A stretch of 64,000 nucleotides of DNA from Portunus trituberculatus (taxonomy: Eukaryota; Arthropoda; Malacostraca; Decapoda; Portunidae), in contig NC_059297.1 of assembly GCF_017591435.1 (NCBI RefSeq), positions 1,125,080 to 1,189,079 on the forward strand, given 5' to 3'. Position 1 is the stretch's first letter. Each line of letters opens with the position of its first letter. Below, in pieces: positions 10,023 to 22,985 of this stretch. Under the pieces are notes generated by a model, which was not told where the DNA came from, searched no databases, and was given only the letters and a program-made list of their open reading frames with translations. A program made the translations under genes and the position numbers.

Positions 10023-12996
10023 TATAGATGGGATACTGTCAAGTAGATTGGAATTGCAAGACTATATGATAGTGGAGAAGCCTGATATAGTGTGTTTGAC
10101 TGAGACAAAATTGCATGAAAAAACAAAGATAAATTTGGATAATAAATATAATATATGGAGAAAGGATAGAGAGTAAAGGTGGAGGAGGAGTTATGATTAT
10201 GACGAAGAAATAAATAAATGTGGATAAGGTTTGGTATGGGAAGAACAACGCAGAAGTGATAAGCATAAGGATAAAAAGTGATGGAAAAGAATTAATAATC
10301 ATGGTGACCTATGTACCTCCTAAAACAAATTCTTGGACATTAAGGAATACGACAATATGATCAAGGATACTTTACAGAGTTTGGAAAGTGTATTATCTGG
10401 AAAAGAAAGGTGATACTAGTAGGAGATTTTAATTGTAAGGAGGTGGATTGGGAAAATCTAGTAAGTGGTGTTGGAGAGGAAGCATGGGGAGAGATTTCTT
10501 AATCTAATGATGGAAAATATGATGGAACAGAGGGTGAAGGAAAATACTAGATATAGAGGAGATGATGAACCGGCTAGACTGGATTTGGTGTTAACAAGAG
10601 AAGTGTACCTATGTGGAGATATACAATACAAGTGTCCTTTGGGAAAGAGTGATCATGTGGTTATGGAAATGCAGATAGCAACAACACAGCGAAGGAAGGA
10701 CGAGACATACAGGAGTGGTAGATTGAATTATAGAAAGATGGACACAGAAAGTTTGAAAATTATTTCAGAAAATTAGATTGGGAGGAGATGTTACAAATCA
10801 GAGAAGTGCAAAAGAAATATGAGATTTTTATGAAATATTATAAAGAAGGAGTTATGAAATTTGTACCAAAGTATAAACCGAGAGAGGAAGGAAGAAAGGA
10901 TTGGTTTAATGCAACTTGTGTTAAGGCTAAGGAAAAGAGAGATGTGGCTTGGAAAAGATGGAAAAGAGCAGGAATATACTAAATAAGGAGAATTATAGAG
11001 TGGCAAGAAATGAGTATGTGAGGGTAAGGAGGAGGAAGAAAGAAAATTTGAAAAGATATTGTAGACAAGAGTAAGGAACATCCAAAATTGTTTTACAGGT
11101 TCATAAATGGTAAACTTAAAAGAGAGAGTCCATTGAAAGATTAAAAGGAGAGCAAGGGATAGTAGATGACCCTAAGAATATAGCGGAATTGCTAAATAAT
11201 AGGTTTCAGCAAGTATTTACTAAAGAAACAATGTTTGTAAAGCCTCAGAATGTACAAGGAAATGTGCACATGGATGACATTAAGATACCTAAAAGGAGTT
11301 ATATAAAATGTTGGAGGAACTTAAAGATGATAAAGCGATGGGACCAGATGAAGTTTCAGGAAAATTATTGAAGGAGTGTAGAGAAGAATTGATTGATCCA
11401 TTATATGATATTATAAGGTGCTCATTAGAAACAGGGAAGTACCAGTAGAGTGGAAGAGAGCTGAAGTGGTGCCCATTTATAAGGGAGGCAGTAAGGAAGA
11501 GCCTCTTAACTATAGACCTGTGTCTCTAACAAGTGTGGTCGGTAAGATTTGTGAGAGGGTGATAAAGAAATATTGGATACGGTTCCTGGAGGATCATAAG
11601 TTATTATCGGATCATCAATTTGGCTTCAGGAAAGGGAGGTCATGTGTAACAAATCTACTGAGCTTTTATTCAAGAGTGGTTGACAAAATACAAGAGAGAG
11701 AGGGATGGATGGACTGTGTATATTTGGATTTAAAGAAAGCTTTTGACAAGGTACCTCACATGAGACTGTTATGGAAATTAGAGATTTATGGAGGACTGAA
11801 AGGAAAAGTGTTAAAGTGGATGGAAAACTACTTGAGATGGAGGGAGATGAGAACGGTAATAAGGGATGCAAAGTCGGACTGGTTGGTGGTGGAGAGTGGA
11901 GTCCCACAAGGCTCAGTGCTGGCACCAATACTTTTCCTTGTATATATAATGACATGCCAGAGGGAGTAAACAGTTATATTAATTTGTTTGCGGATGATGC
12001 GAAGTTGTGTAGGTGTGTGAAGAGTGAAGAAGATTGTGAAATTTTACAGGCAGATCTGGATAAGATTTGGGAGTGGAGCAAGAGGTGGCAAATGGAATTT
12101 AATCTGAGCAAAAGTCATGTGATGGAGATGGGAAGAGTGGAAGACGGCCAAGAGGGTCATATAAGATGGGTGAAGAAGTAGTGTTGAAAAAGGTGGAAAA
12201 GGAAAAGGATTTGGGAGTGATAATACAAGACCATGGGCAGTTTGAGGCTCATATTGATAAGATGTTTGGAGAAACGTATAATTTGATAAAAATATTGGAT
12301 TAGCCTTCCATTATATGGATAAAGATATGATGAAGAAATTAATTAGTATGGTAATTAGACCAAGATTGGAATATGCTGGAGTGGTTTGGTCCCCTTATAA
12401 AAAGAAGCATATAAGGAAGTTGGAGAGATTGCAGAGAATGGCAACAAAAATGGTTCCGGAATTGGCAGAAATGACCTATGAGGAGAGATTAAAAGAAATG
12501 AATTTGCTTACCTTGGAACAAAGAAGAGAAAGAGGAGATTTAATACAGGTTTATAAACTGTTGAATGGACTGGATGAAGTGGATAATGAGCAAATGATGT
12601 TGAGAGAGGAAAACTTAAATAGAACTACAAGATCGCATAGTAAAAAGATAGCCAAGGGAATATGCTTGAAGGATGTGAAGAAATATAGTTTCCCACAAAG
12701 ATGTGTGAAAGATTTAATACAGGTTTATAAACTGTTGAATGGACTGGATGAAGTGGATAATGAGCAAATGATGTTGAGAGAGGAAAACTTAAATAGAACT
12801 ACAAGATCGCATAGTAAAAAGATAGCCAAGGGAATATGCTTGAAGGATGTGAAGTAAATATAGTTTCCCACAAAGATGTGTGGAGGTGTGGTGGTTTGAG
12901 TGAGGAGGTGGTGTCAGCAAGGAGTGTGCATAGTTTTAAAGGAAAGTTGGATGTGTGTAGATATGGAGACGGGCCACACGAGTATGATACCCAGGC
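10012..12996 (+). pseudogene. LINE C ORF2: APE endonuclease and reverse transcriptase (frameshifted)
   Basis: Reading starts MYTNIDGILSSRLELQDY and gives PDIVCLTETKLHE (endonuclease motif, about 10,080), VTYVPPKTNSW, LVGDFNCKEVDWEN (about 10,420), ARLDLVLTRE and CPLGKSDHVVME (the Ser-Asp-His motif, about 10,640). RT follows: VPVEWKRAEVVPIYKGG, NYRPVSLTS, QFGFRKGRSC, YLDLKKAFDKVPH (first Asp), SGVPQGSVLAPILFLVYI and LFADDAKL (catalytic Asp pair, near 11,990). The C-terminal part contains RPRLEYAGVVWSP and MTYEERLKEMNL. Frameshifts at about 10,180, 10,350, 11,330, 11,960 and elsewhere inactivate it, unless some are sequence errors. Confidence 0.85.
12537..12884 (+). repeat. In-frame 174-bp tandem duplication inside LINE C ORF2
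   Basis: The segment beginning GATTTAATACAGGTTTATAA at 12,537 is repeated from 12,711, exactly 174 bp (58 codons) later, with near-perfect identity. The protein therefore repeats from DLIQVYKLLNGLDEVDNE to SFPQRCVK. The second copy acquires one extra T at about 12,854, giving a stop. Other copies of this LINE (61,380-64,000) carry only one copy. Confidence 0.93.
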
Positions 12997-13020
12997 CCTG
13001 TAAAATTACAACTAGGCACT

Positions 13021-15055
13021 AGGTTGCTTGGAGTTGTCACGTAGGTCAGTGCTTATCACTTGTAGATGTGCACATTAAAGATAGATGGCATAGATAATGC
13101 AGATACATGCAGCTATACATGCCACCCTATTAGATGTACGCGTAAATAATCCCAGGTGTATCGAGCCTGTGCATACCCTCCCCACATAAATCCCAGGGTG
13201 CATGCATCCCGACATAGATCCAGGCCTGGAAATAAATACCTCGACCTGCAATTCTCACCCCCGTAATAGCAGTTCTATCCTTCCCCAGCTGTCATGCAGG
13301 GCTACGTAGCAGTACGTAATCGAGCTATACATATGAGCTCGGACCGTACATACACACACACAGTTACAGACACATCCGCCAGGTAGATCCGCCACAGGAT
13401 GTATGTATACATAAAGAGGCTAAATAGGCTAGCTGCAGCTAATATGGGGATAGCCAGGCATACATACACAACACACATACTACATACATACACACATACA
13501 CATCGATGCAGAGCGCACACATACATACATAAGATCCCATTACATGCCCACATAACGAAGGCTTTGACATGAGAACGCATCAACAAGGAGTTCGATGCTA
13601 CATCGCTGGGAGTAGGCTTTATGCCCCGAGAAAGTCGTGACCGCTACAGGATTGAGTCAAGAAGACCGGCTGTATCGCTTGGGTTTGTAGCCAGAGAGAG
13701 AGAGAGAGAGAGAGAGAGAGGTTAAAGGGTCACTGATTTGCCAAGCTTAGAGTTTGCATACCAGTGGGAACGTCTGGGGGTATTTCTAGTAACCAATACC
13801 AAAGTAATGCAGACTTGCTTGGACACCGCATCCCTTGTTACATTGCTCCTGAACCGGGGTCAACACTACTATCCGATGTTACCCAAGGCCTGATGTAAGC
13901 TAAATATGGCCATCTCCCTAACACCTGCAAGCTCTTCTTGCATTTTAACATGTTCTGCGCGCACACGATAGACTGTCGCAGTTAATGGCCACAGAATCTT
14001 TATAGTGCAAAATCTATCAAATGCCAGCAGCAGAAGGAGCAGCTCATGGCTGGTCCAGGTTGTTGAGTTCTGTTACGACCTAATTCGTGGAAAACATAAA
14101 CCCGGACCAAATCACAGTTTTTGTATACAATTTAGTGTAGTTTTTATTTGCTGGCACAGTTATGCGCACACTTTTGTGTAGCATCCGGTTGACGATATAC
14201 AGGATAAATTGTCAATTTGAGGGAGCCCGCGACTTTCAATGCCTCCTGGGAGCATTGTATGGTCCATGACAATGGACCGGGATACATCCATCATGGGAAG
14301 ACAGTCAGTCATTAATAGTAATGATGCCGCACATGGTTTTGCTATAGCCCTGAATGCTCACTCTAATTTTCTGGACTTTAGTACTGGCGTATCGTAATGC
14401 GACTCAACATCGGCTACTCGATGGCATTGGACTTTACGAGATTGCTTCGTCATTTTACGGACTTATATACGCTAGCCGCTTACTATATTGAAAGGGTTAT
14501 GCATGGCTACAGGAGCTGAATCCTAGGTGCCTGCTAGGGACAAGCGACACGTGCCTGATTTAAAAGTTCCTCAGGCCAGAAGCTTCATAATAACTGAAGC
14601 CATTGTTATTTACAGTGAACTTAAGAACAGGCATCCTTACGCCATTACCTTATAACATGGGGAGCAAATATCTCCTTGATTTTTACCGCCTTTCCGTACC
14701 CTATGAGTGCAATACTTGTTTCCTCCTAGAACAGTGAGTGCAAGTTTCGCCTCTTTCCCAGCCACAAAATAAATCCCCACGAGACAATGAAGTGTAAGGC
14801 GTGGGCGGGTTCTTAGGTGCTGAATGAGGGTGGCTCTGACACTTATAATTGACTCATTCACTCCGGATCAAGAGACTGGGAATAAACGTGTTATTAATGC
14901 ATGTATAATATGTATATCATGGGATATTTAGCTATGCCATGTTACATGGCATACATGCCAGGACATAGCTCCATCACATCCGATTATATCCGACTACCGG
15001 TATCCAGGCCCTACATCGCCCAGCCTAACCGTAGCTGGCGGCATATGCCACCGCG

Positions 15056-15099
<44 letters not shown>

Positions 15100-18000
15100 G
15101 TAGGTCAGATAAACTGGGTACGTGCCCATATCACCTGCATGGGACCTATGCAGTGTACCCTGCACCCTGCAGCTGGGATACTCCACGCTAGGGTGGATGC
15201 CACCTGGCCAGCTGGCCAGGTCCATGGGGACTGGACGTCCACCTGGCATATCCCCCAGGGTGCGATCCCATCGATCCAATGCAGGCTCCCGAGCCCTAGC
15301 TCCACCCCCCAAGAAACACTTGGAAATGTTACGTGGGATTAAAGTTCTCCGTCCATACCTACACACACACATCGAGCTATATAGCTGGCATAATCAGCTG
15401 CATGGACTGCACGCGTATAGCTAGCCCATTTTCTGTATCAGCTGCCGGCATAGGTAGGCTAGCTCCAGCTATACATATCATTAGCTACATGTACTGATGT
15501 AGGTCCGATGCACCGTCGACTAGGTGCCACAGAGCTAATCCCTCCTAGCTGGTACCCTACCGCCCTGGGAGCTCGGGAGGTGGGGATGGATACGTTAGCT
15601 TTATGTACATAGCTAGCTCTATATACCCCTCGATGGCGGCGAGGGTATACAGATACATTATAAATAGAACCCATATGATTACCACGTAGGCCCTCGGACA
15701 CTGCCTGGTCAATGCAAACATGATGGCGACTGAGGAGTTGTACATCTGACAATTCAGTCGAACTATTCGATAGGTTCCTGATCTCAAAGGATGGGGTTCA
15801 GGTGAAAGGGTCGTTTTAAACTCCAATTTTAAGCTCACCTTCAGTACACATTAGTTACGTATTGCAAAGGTTGCTCATGTGATCTCTCTTTAAGCTAAGG
15901 AGAGGTCAGGGAGGAAATGTGACCAGGGAAAATGACAAAGTTATCGAATGCTCACGTAAATGCACAGAAAACGCATTAGAAAGCGGCCCAACTCGGTTTG
16001 TTAAGCTTTCTGGACTTCGTGAAGTTAAACAGAAAGGGATAAAATGGCAATCATTTTATCGACAAGGCCCTCAACCTTTCAACGACTGATCTGCAGTCCA
16101 CCTCAAAATTATGCGAACCACTCATGCTAACTCTCTGATTCAGGCTTATTCGGTAGGAATATAGCAGAACTGCATGATCCCATTAGGGTTATGAAACCCT
16201 TTCGCTTTGATTACAATCCCCAAAGCTATGATAAGCAGTGAGCCTTTTGAGGATCCAAAACTACAGAACACACACCGCGACATCACCTGCAGTCGACTGA
16301 CAGAGAGGATGGTATACACAATACTGCAACATATACGGCTCTACATTGACTCGGGCCGTTGACACATTTATGGGACGAGGCGAAACTATCGTGATACCCC
16401 AGTCACGGTTCCTCAAAATTCCTGGGCCTCTGAGGCAGTGTCTCAATCGGGTTCGCAATTAAGTAGCTTTTTATGCCGGCCATTACAAAAATACTATACC
16501 GGGATAGGTTCACGTATTACAATAGCCGATATGTGGTGGAAGGCATAAACTCGGAGCTTCCTGATGCATAAGTGCTGCAATTAAGGCAGCTGGATTTTAA
16601 TCAACTGATATGGCTGATATGAAAAATGACTGCCGAGTGTCGTATGCTTTGTACGGAAGGCTCTGTGTGAAAAAGCAAGAGGGTCCTTGCCAAACTCGCA
16701 CCTGGGAGGGGCAGGCAGGTCTCAGAACACTGTATTTGACGCATGCAAAACCTGTGGGAGCTACGGGCTTGTGTTACCTAAACCAGCTCCTAATTTTCCC
16801 AGCTTTTGAGTAAAAAATGTCCTTCAAAAAGAGATTTCTGGGTCTTATGTACCTCTTCACCCACATGTACGCTCAGAGGTAGCGTTGGTCAGGGATCATT
16901 AAGGGACTGAATCCATGGTTTCGACTTGATACTGCAGGATGGGGCATACATGATCAAGTGACGGCTTCGATGAACAAAAGTACAAGCTATATCAGAAAAG
17001 ATTCTTGAGTTAAAGGTACCCAGCAGGAACGTAGGTATAATTCATTGCTACTGGATGTAAAAACTTAATTTTATTCAAAATCATGCCACCTATTCACCAT
17101 GCCTCACTAGTGAAAAATATGCTGTCAAGACTAATTAGGAACTAATATGGGATACTCGAATATCTCAGGAGTACTGGAATGCGACTACTGGCTAACACAC
17201 TTCATGATTTACCACCCCTGATCAGTGTCGGACACCAGTTTGGCCCTTTAATCTGCTTTCAGTCGGCTTACCTGCATTTACAGATCTGCTGCCCTCCCAG
17301 GGGTTAAACAGGCAAGTGATGAACGGGCGCACTGCTCTCGCTGACTTGCTTGAGGGAAAGTCCAATTTGTTTTCCGAATGAGTACAAAGGACACTATTCA
17401 TCGAAGGCAAGCAGTGTTTGGGGTGTGGCGGGCTAGGACGTTTGTTTAAATGCTAAGCGGAATTCTAGGCTTGAGAAAATGGCAATTGGAGGGTTTCATC
17501 CAGCTGCAGCTGGGCCGGAACCTGGACCAGGTAAGGCGTGCACCTAGCGTCCAGCTCCACGTATGGCGAGGCTACCCGTCGGAGTGGATACCTATGGGGC
17601 AGGTGGCGGATACCTGCAGGTAGCATGCAGGTGCCACCTCGGGGATCCGGGAGGCCCGTGCACGATAAAGTTTCCAACCTTTTGAACGCATACTATGGCG
17701 TAACTGCCAACTTAAAATGCACCTGCGGGGGAACTCCAGCTCGACCCGCTCGGACGTAGTGCAGGCGGCTAGTGCCAGGCTATGCCAAGGCGTGGAGGCC
17801 TGGAGGCTGCCGGAGCGCACGGATCGAGGCGGCTGGAACGCAGGGCCGTCGATACGCCCTCATGTATAACCTCCGAGGTGCTCTCAGCGCGATACCTTAG
17901 CTAATCCCATGGCACCTGGCACGCCCGTGCAGCGCCACGCATGCACCTGCATACAAGTCCAATGGGATGGCGGCGGAGGCTAGCCCGTACGTGCGAGGCT

Positions 18001-20440
18001 GGATAGCTATGGCAGGCTGTATAGCGTGGCGATGCAATAATGCTGTGGAGCTGCTGTAGAATGTACGCATGCAGGAACTACCCTACCCTGCCGAGGGCCT
18101 GGCACTACGGGTGCGCACGGTACCCTCCACGCTAGCTGCGATGCAGGTATACCCTGGAGGCTGGATAGGGACATGGCATGGCGCATTGATTCCCAGCTAA
18201 AAAAAAATGGGGAGGGTTTGCTATGATTAGAATGGGGCATCGACATCGAAAAATTACTGGGACGAGCCTATCTAAGTCGATCCAGGCACCTTGTTTAGAG
18301 ATGCAGCGAACCCCATAGCTGGTACGCCGCACCTGTTACATTTGCCGCATTTCATGTACGTAAGATGGCTGACGTATGGTATTTGAAACTTGTCAGATGC
18401 AAGACCTTCAATAGGTACACGGCATTTTGTTACCGTGTAAGTAGGCAGGCGGATGTATGGACGTAAGCGTACCCCATATATACCAGGTATGCTGGAGGTG
18501 GGTAGGATGTAGGCTAGGAATGTGGTCATAGCGTCACAGGCGGGGATAAGTCGATTTCCCTTTCAGCATGTGACGTACATTACCGCGCCAGGTATTCTAT
18601 TCGAACCGTTGACCTGGGTTCAAAGACCCGCCAGGTCCATCAAGTCCTGAGCGTGGCTGCCTAATTCTGAGTGTGCCACGTTCATGGTACTGCATCGAAC
18701 CAATTTGTCATAAGGCGGCGGGCTCAGCCGCGTGGGTCCAGGCACGTGGGGCAAAGCGGCCGCATGGCTTTCCTGTTAGCTAGCCTACCCAAGGGAGAAA
18801 CAGTTCATATTACGTCGGAGGAGATGCAAGACAATGGGGACGGCATAAGGTCGATGCACGATGGTTAAAGCAACTAACATGCCGAGCTGGCACAAGAGTA
18901 CGTTGTAAACTGTAGGCCTCGGCATAGGTGGCGAGGCCCGTCCCCACTGCGATGCATACCTATATAGGGTCCCATGGAGCTAGCTGGGACCTGGGAGCTG
19001 CACATCAGGCCTGCACCTTAGCCTCACGTCGATGAGGTGGCACCCCATAATACGGCGATATGCACGTGCGATAGAAGCTCCCATAGGCCGTCCACAGATT
19101 CCAAGACTAATACCTAGCTAAGCTGCTAATGCTATGCTTCATGGTGTATCCATCATTGGGAGGGAAAAAAATGGGTAGGGCTAGCGTTATGCAAGCTGTT
19201 TTAGGTCCATTGCTGGAGGCATGTATGCGCGGAGATACGCCGCTCCATGTATTACCCGCTCGCATTAGCGCTGTACCGCGAAAGATTTATGTAGGCTCCA
19301 TAATCACCATTGGTTTTTAGACGGGGGGATGCGGTAGCTTATGGCCAATTCACCGCGTTTATACAAGGCTAAAACAACTTCCCACCGGACGTTTAACACG
19401 GTTTGGTTATTTGTTGTTAGGCAAGTGTGCACTGCTTTGAATCGCGCTACATTGCTAAGCGAATCGCCTTATCTTAATGGGTGATTTCACGCCTCCTCTA
19501 CACTGGTACCCATTGAACTAGCGTTAAGTATTATCGAGCATAAATAGCGGTGGCAGGCAAACACTAGCAGAGGATGGGTTTAAGACTACTAGTACCCAGC
19601 AGGGTCAGATGGTACGGGCGGAGCAAATCTGGTATGGTTACTTAACCCGGGGGGCTTACTGACTGATGGGAGGGGACCTCATTCACTTTTAGTGGGCTGT
19701 TGATGGGGCAAGGTCAGTGCTGATCCCCCAGACGTGACGGAAGCCCATTTTTCATGGTGACTGCATGTGTAGTTCTGAGAGAGAGAGACATTGACGCAGC
19801 ATTTACATTTTCATTCAGGTCATTGCGTAATCTCATTGTGAAGGGACTTGACGACTGGTATGGCTGGAGGTTAGGGTGCGGGTACGATATTATTAGGCAT
19901 CTGTATGTGGTACAAGGAGTACATGTGTGTGTGTGTGCTCGAAAATCCGATACGGCGATATATCTCAGTTCGTTTGATGAGGTGTTGTGTGTGTCTTGAT
20001 CTTACCAGATAAAAAAAAAAGAAAAAACACTGGTGACTTACTTATGCATGTCTTAGTGGGTTCATTTTGCTGTTGTAGTTCGGTTAGTCAGTGTGTGCTG
20101 AAGTTATTTGCGGATTGGGAGAACTGAAACATTGGTCATCAGGGTAGGTAAACTCAGGGCTGTGTACGAGGACTTACGCTCAGGTTTTTCAGGCATGGTT
20201 CTTTATTCACATGGTGTCGATGTACATGTCGTATTGTGTCAGTTTCTGATGTGGTCTTAGTGCGTGTATTTTCTGATGGGCAGGGGATAGCCAAACATGT
20301 GTCAAGGCTGCATGTGTATGTGTAGAGCTTGCAGGTAGCTCGCCCAGCTAGGTATGGCATGCATTGAGGTGGATGCAGGTAGCATATACCTTAGAGCAGT
20401 GGGGTTTGATGTGGGGGAGTGCGGCTGTGTGCACACTAAT
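13021..20440. other. 7.4-kb block of atypical composition, no genes or elements recognised
   Basis: Compared with both flanks, this stretch is closer to even base composition, has frequent CpG, and is rich in short palindromic words such as TAGCTA, GCATGC, GCTAGC and GTAC. No open frame exceeds about 120 codons, none has a recognisable motif, and no RT, transposase, LTR, rRNA or tRNA signal was found. Simple repeats inside are (GA)n at 13,691-13,720, (CA)n at 15,059-15,097 and degenerate ACAT repeats at 13,450-13,510. From about 19,750 it becomes GT-rich. It could be a complex satellite-type sequence of decapods or a misjoined fragment. Confidence 0.6.
15059..15097. repeat. (CA)n microsatellite
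   Basis: About 19 CA units within the atypical block. It is not associated with a LINE end. Confidence 0.97.
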
Positions 20441-20800
20441 CGGACTTTGTATGTGTGTGTGTGTGTGTGTATGTGTCTGATATTGTAATGTGAGCACTTA
20501 TTAGCCCGGTAGCTAAATTTACTATCTTATACATTGTTATTAGGTCCCTCTGTTCTCTTCTATTTTGTAAGGTTGGCAGTCCCATTTCCTTCAGTCGTTC
20601 TTCATATGTGAGGTCCTTTAATTCTGGCACCATCTTAGTAGCAATCTTCTGTATCCTTTTGAATTTTCTTATATCGTTTTTAGAGCTCGGAGACCATACC
20701 ACTGCTACATATTCCAGCCATGGGCGTATCATGCTTGTGATGATTTTTTTCATCATATCTTTATCCATGTAATGAAATGCCACTCTTGTTAGTCAACATC
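20440..20800 (-). pseudogene. LINE ORF2 C-terminal fragment with (AC)n at its 3' side
   Basis: The minus-strand reading FHYMDKDMMKKIITSMIRP, LEYVAVVWSPSSKNDIRKF, TKMVPELKDLTYEERLKEM and LPTLQNRREQRDLI matches the region after RT in LINE families A-C, closest to B and C. It loses homology at the VNLATG position, and its sense 3' side runs into (AC)n (plus 20,448-20,470, GT units), as for other copies. No intact frame upstream. A truncated relic of the same LINE group. Confidence 0.8.
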
Positions 20801-21010
20801 TTATATGATAGTAGGCAGGAGGAGGTAGTAGTCACCTACCGAAACAATAACTTACTCCCAGTTAGATCTAATAGCACTAGTTCAGATGGTGCTGTGAACC
20901 TTCCATTAAAGCTAGTTGTGGTCTCGCTGAACGTTTCCCTTAGTGTCTCATAACTCAAGGGGGCAGTCACAGCCTGCCCTTTAAAGACAACTCCTTCTTC
21001 ACACAAAATT

Positions 21011-21293
21011 GATAAAGTACTCGAGACTTACCTTGGTCAGTTGAAGTGTGTTTGTAATTTTACGAGGCAAGTCACCTCTGCTGGAGGGGAGCTTTCACAT
21101 GAGATACACTTTGCCACGTCGCACAGTCAGACTTCTAAGTAAACAACCACCCACATGATAGAGAATTAAAAGTACTAATCATCAAACCCAATAAGCAGGG
21201 AAGGACTGGGCATGTACTCCTAGCAGAGGTGACTTGCCTCATAAAATTACAAGCACATTTCAACTGACCAAGGTAAGTCTCGTGTACTTTATT
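21011..21293. repeat. 72-bp inverted repeat with 139-bp spacer (possible DIRS terminal structure)
   Basis: The left arm (21,011-21,082) contains GAGACTTACCTTGGTCAG and GCAAGTCACCTCTGCT. The right arm (21,222-21,293) is its reverse complement with few mismatches (AGCAGAGGTGACTTGC and CTGACCAAGGTAAGTCTC). A third, partial direct copy follows at about 21,293-21,345 (AAGTCACCTTCTAC and GAGCTTTCCCATGA, against GAGCTTTCACATGA at 21,089). It lies downstream of the DIRS recombinase relic on that element's strand, where DIRS elements carry inverted terminal and internal complementary repeats. That identity is inference. Confidence 0.75.
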
Positions 21294-21651
21294 AATTTTA
21301 CTTCACCAAGTCACCTTCTACGGAGTTGAGCTTTCCCATGAAGCTTTGAAGCCATGTGGGTGTTGTGTTCCGATGATGAATAGATGTAGAAGGAAAAAAA
21401 AACATATATATATAAGTCCAACCATGAACAGAGTTTTAATGAAAGAAAAGTCACACACAGAACATACACATGAAGGCCATGTGACCAACAGGACCACAGA
21501 GAAACACAAACAAGAAAATAGACAGGTAGGACATACCACAGACTTACTAATGCTGCCTGGTAACAGAAGATCCCTTGAAATGCAAGGCTAAGACACATGT
21601 CACCAACCCCTGCCTATTGAAGGACCACATCCTGAAATAGATCAGAATTCA

Positions 21652-22985
21652 TTATAATGGGCTTATCATAAAATTTTGCAAACGTGGCAGCCCTAGCCCA
21701 ACCAGCTTTTTTGCATGATGCATGTCAGGGGCACTGCCATAGCCTTGGCTTTTGATGCAGCAGCTGGTCGTACACTACCCACCTTGAAGACATTGGTGTA
21801 CCAGACATACTCATGGACTTGACCCATCGGGCAATAGTGTCCTTAGATACAGCAGTCTGGTTTATGAAAACTGAGAAACAATTTGGAAGCACTATGCTTA
21901 TCACCATGCCTAAATTCCTTGGTCCTTGCTATGTACTCTAACAATGTTTGACAAACACACAATCTATCATCCTGAGGTAGGCCCAAAATGTCAGCCTGGC
22001 AATATTAAAGTTAGGTCTACATTGCTTAACAGTTCCCCCTAGCGAAATGGAAATATGATCCTCATTAACATCCATACCCTGAAGCATTAACAAATGTAAC
22101 GTTTGGACTCTGGGCAGTGATCGCCATCAACATGACAAGCTTTAGGGTGAGATCTTTCAATGATAAGTCCCCAAGGGTGCATAGATCAAGCTTTTGCAAG
22201 ACTGGCTTTACATCCCATGTTGCCGTGTACCTAGGTGTGGGTGGTCTGAGGTTGAAGACCCCTTTCATGAATCTACAAATCAGAGGGTGATTTCCTGCCC
22301 TGCAGCGATCAATTACAGTTCCTAGTGAAGAAATAGCCTCCCTTGCAGTGTTCACGCTGTCATATCCCACATTCCGATGAAACTTCTCAGTCAAGAAGTT
22401 AATGACGTAATGGGCAGAGGGACTAAGGGGATTGATGCCCGGTCGAGAACAAAACTGTTGCCACCTAGCGACATGCGGGCGGTATTGTTTAGCCGTGCTC
22501 GGCTTCCATGACGCAAGCAAGATGTCCGTGCCTGCCACAGAAACACCTTGTTCTCGGAAGACCTCCTGATATTAAGCATGCCATGAGCTGAGTGTGTCGA
22601 CCGGATGTGCCCGACTTGAGATGGATGTCGGCCCTGCTGGAAGGAGCCTGTAATCTATCAACAGCCCTAGAAGAGCTCCCATCCAAGGTTGAGATGGCCA
22701 AATGGGCACCACTATCCAGCCCATGGCCTGTTCTGCACAGATCTTCTGGAGGCACCTAGCAATTAGAGAGAATGGGGGAAAAAGATAAGAGATCAAACTG
22801 TGCCCAGTTGAAAGTAAATACATCAAAAAATGTTGCCTCTGGATCTAGTTTCCAGGAACAGAACGTAGACACTTGCTTATTTAGTCTGGATGCAAATAAG
22901 TCAATGAAGGGCACCAAAACCAAAGAAATTCTCAAAACATCAACATCAAGTTGCCACTCATGCCGATCATTAACCCTTCATGTTA
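21652..22985 (-). pseudogene. DIRS tyrosine recombinase region (copy 2, better preserved N-terminus)
   Basis: Homologous to 7,036-8,395. The longest piece (22,538-22,065, 157 residues) covers the recombinase N-terminal core-binding domain: DILLASWKPSTAKQYRPHVA, FLTEKFHRNVGYDSVNTAR and LSLKDLTLKLVMLMAITAQ. The distal RNase H linker (RCLQKICAEQAMGWIVVPIW) lies near 22,600-22,760. The catalytic half is broken: the Arg-box region near 21,770-21,800 is frameshifted, and AVSKDTIARWVKS survives at about 21,830. Relative to copy 1, differences are mostly 1-5-nt indels. Non-functional. Confidence 0.85.

Larger units (their letters stand above)
8914..13020 (+). mobile_element. LINE family C, copy 1 (nearly full length, APE-RT type)
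   Basis: This plus-strand non-LTR retrotransposon has a putative 5' UTR (8,914-9,090), an ORF1 with coiled coil, an ORF2 with APE-type endonuclease and RT, and a 3' region ending near TACAACTAGG at about 13,018, where the second 14-nt terminal repeat seen in other copies is cut short. The lack of an RNase H domain and the RT motifs SGVPQGSVLAP and LFADDAKL place it near the CR1/L2/Jockey group; exact clade not determined. Its 5' side abuts an (AC)n run. ORF2 is broken by several 1-nt shifts and contains an in-frame 174-bp duplication. Confidence 0.85.

Noticed and set aside
18590..18640. tRNA-like B box (GGGTTCAAAGACCCGCC)
   Set aside because: No A box or foldable cloverleaf could be placed upstream; treated as chance.
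13021..20440. Bacterial or viral insert
   Set aside because: No frame over about 120 codons, no gene-like spacing, and no recognisable protein; an origin cannot be claimed from composition alone.
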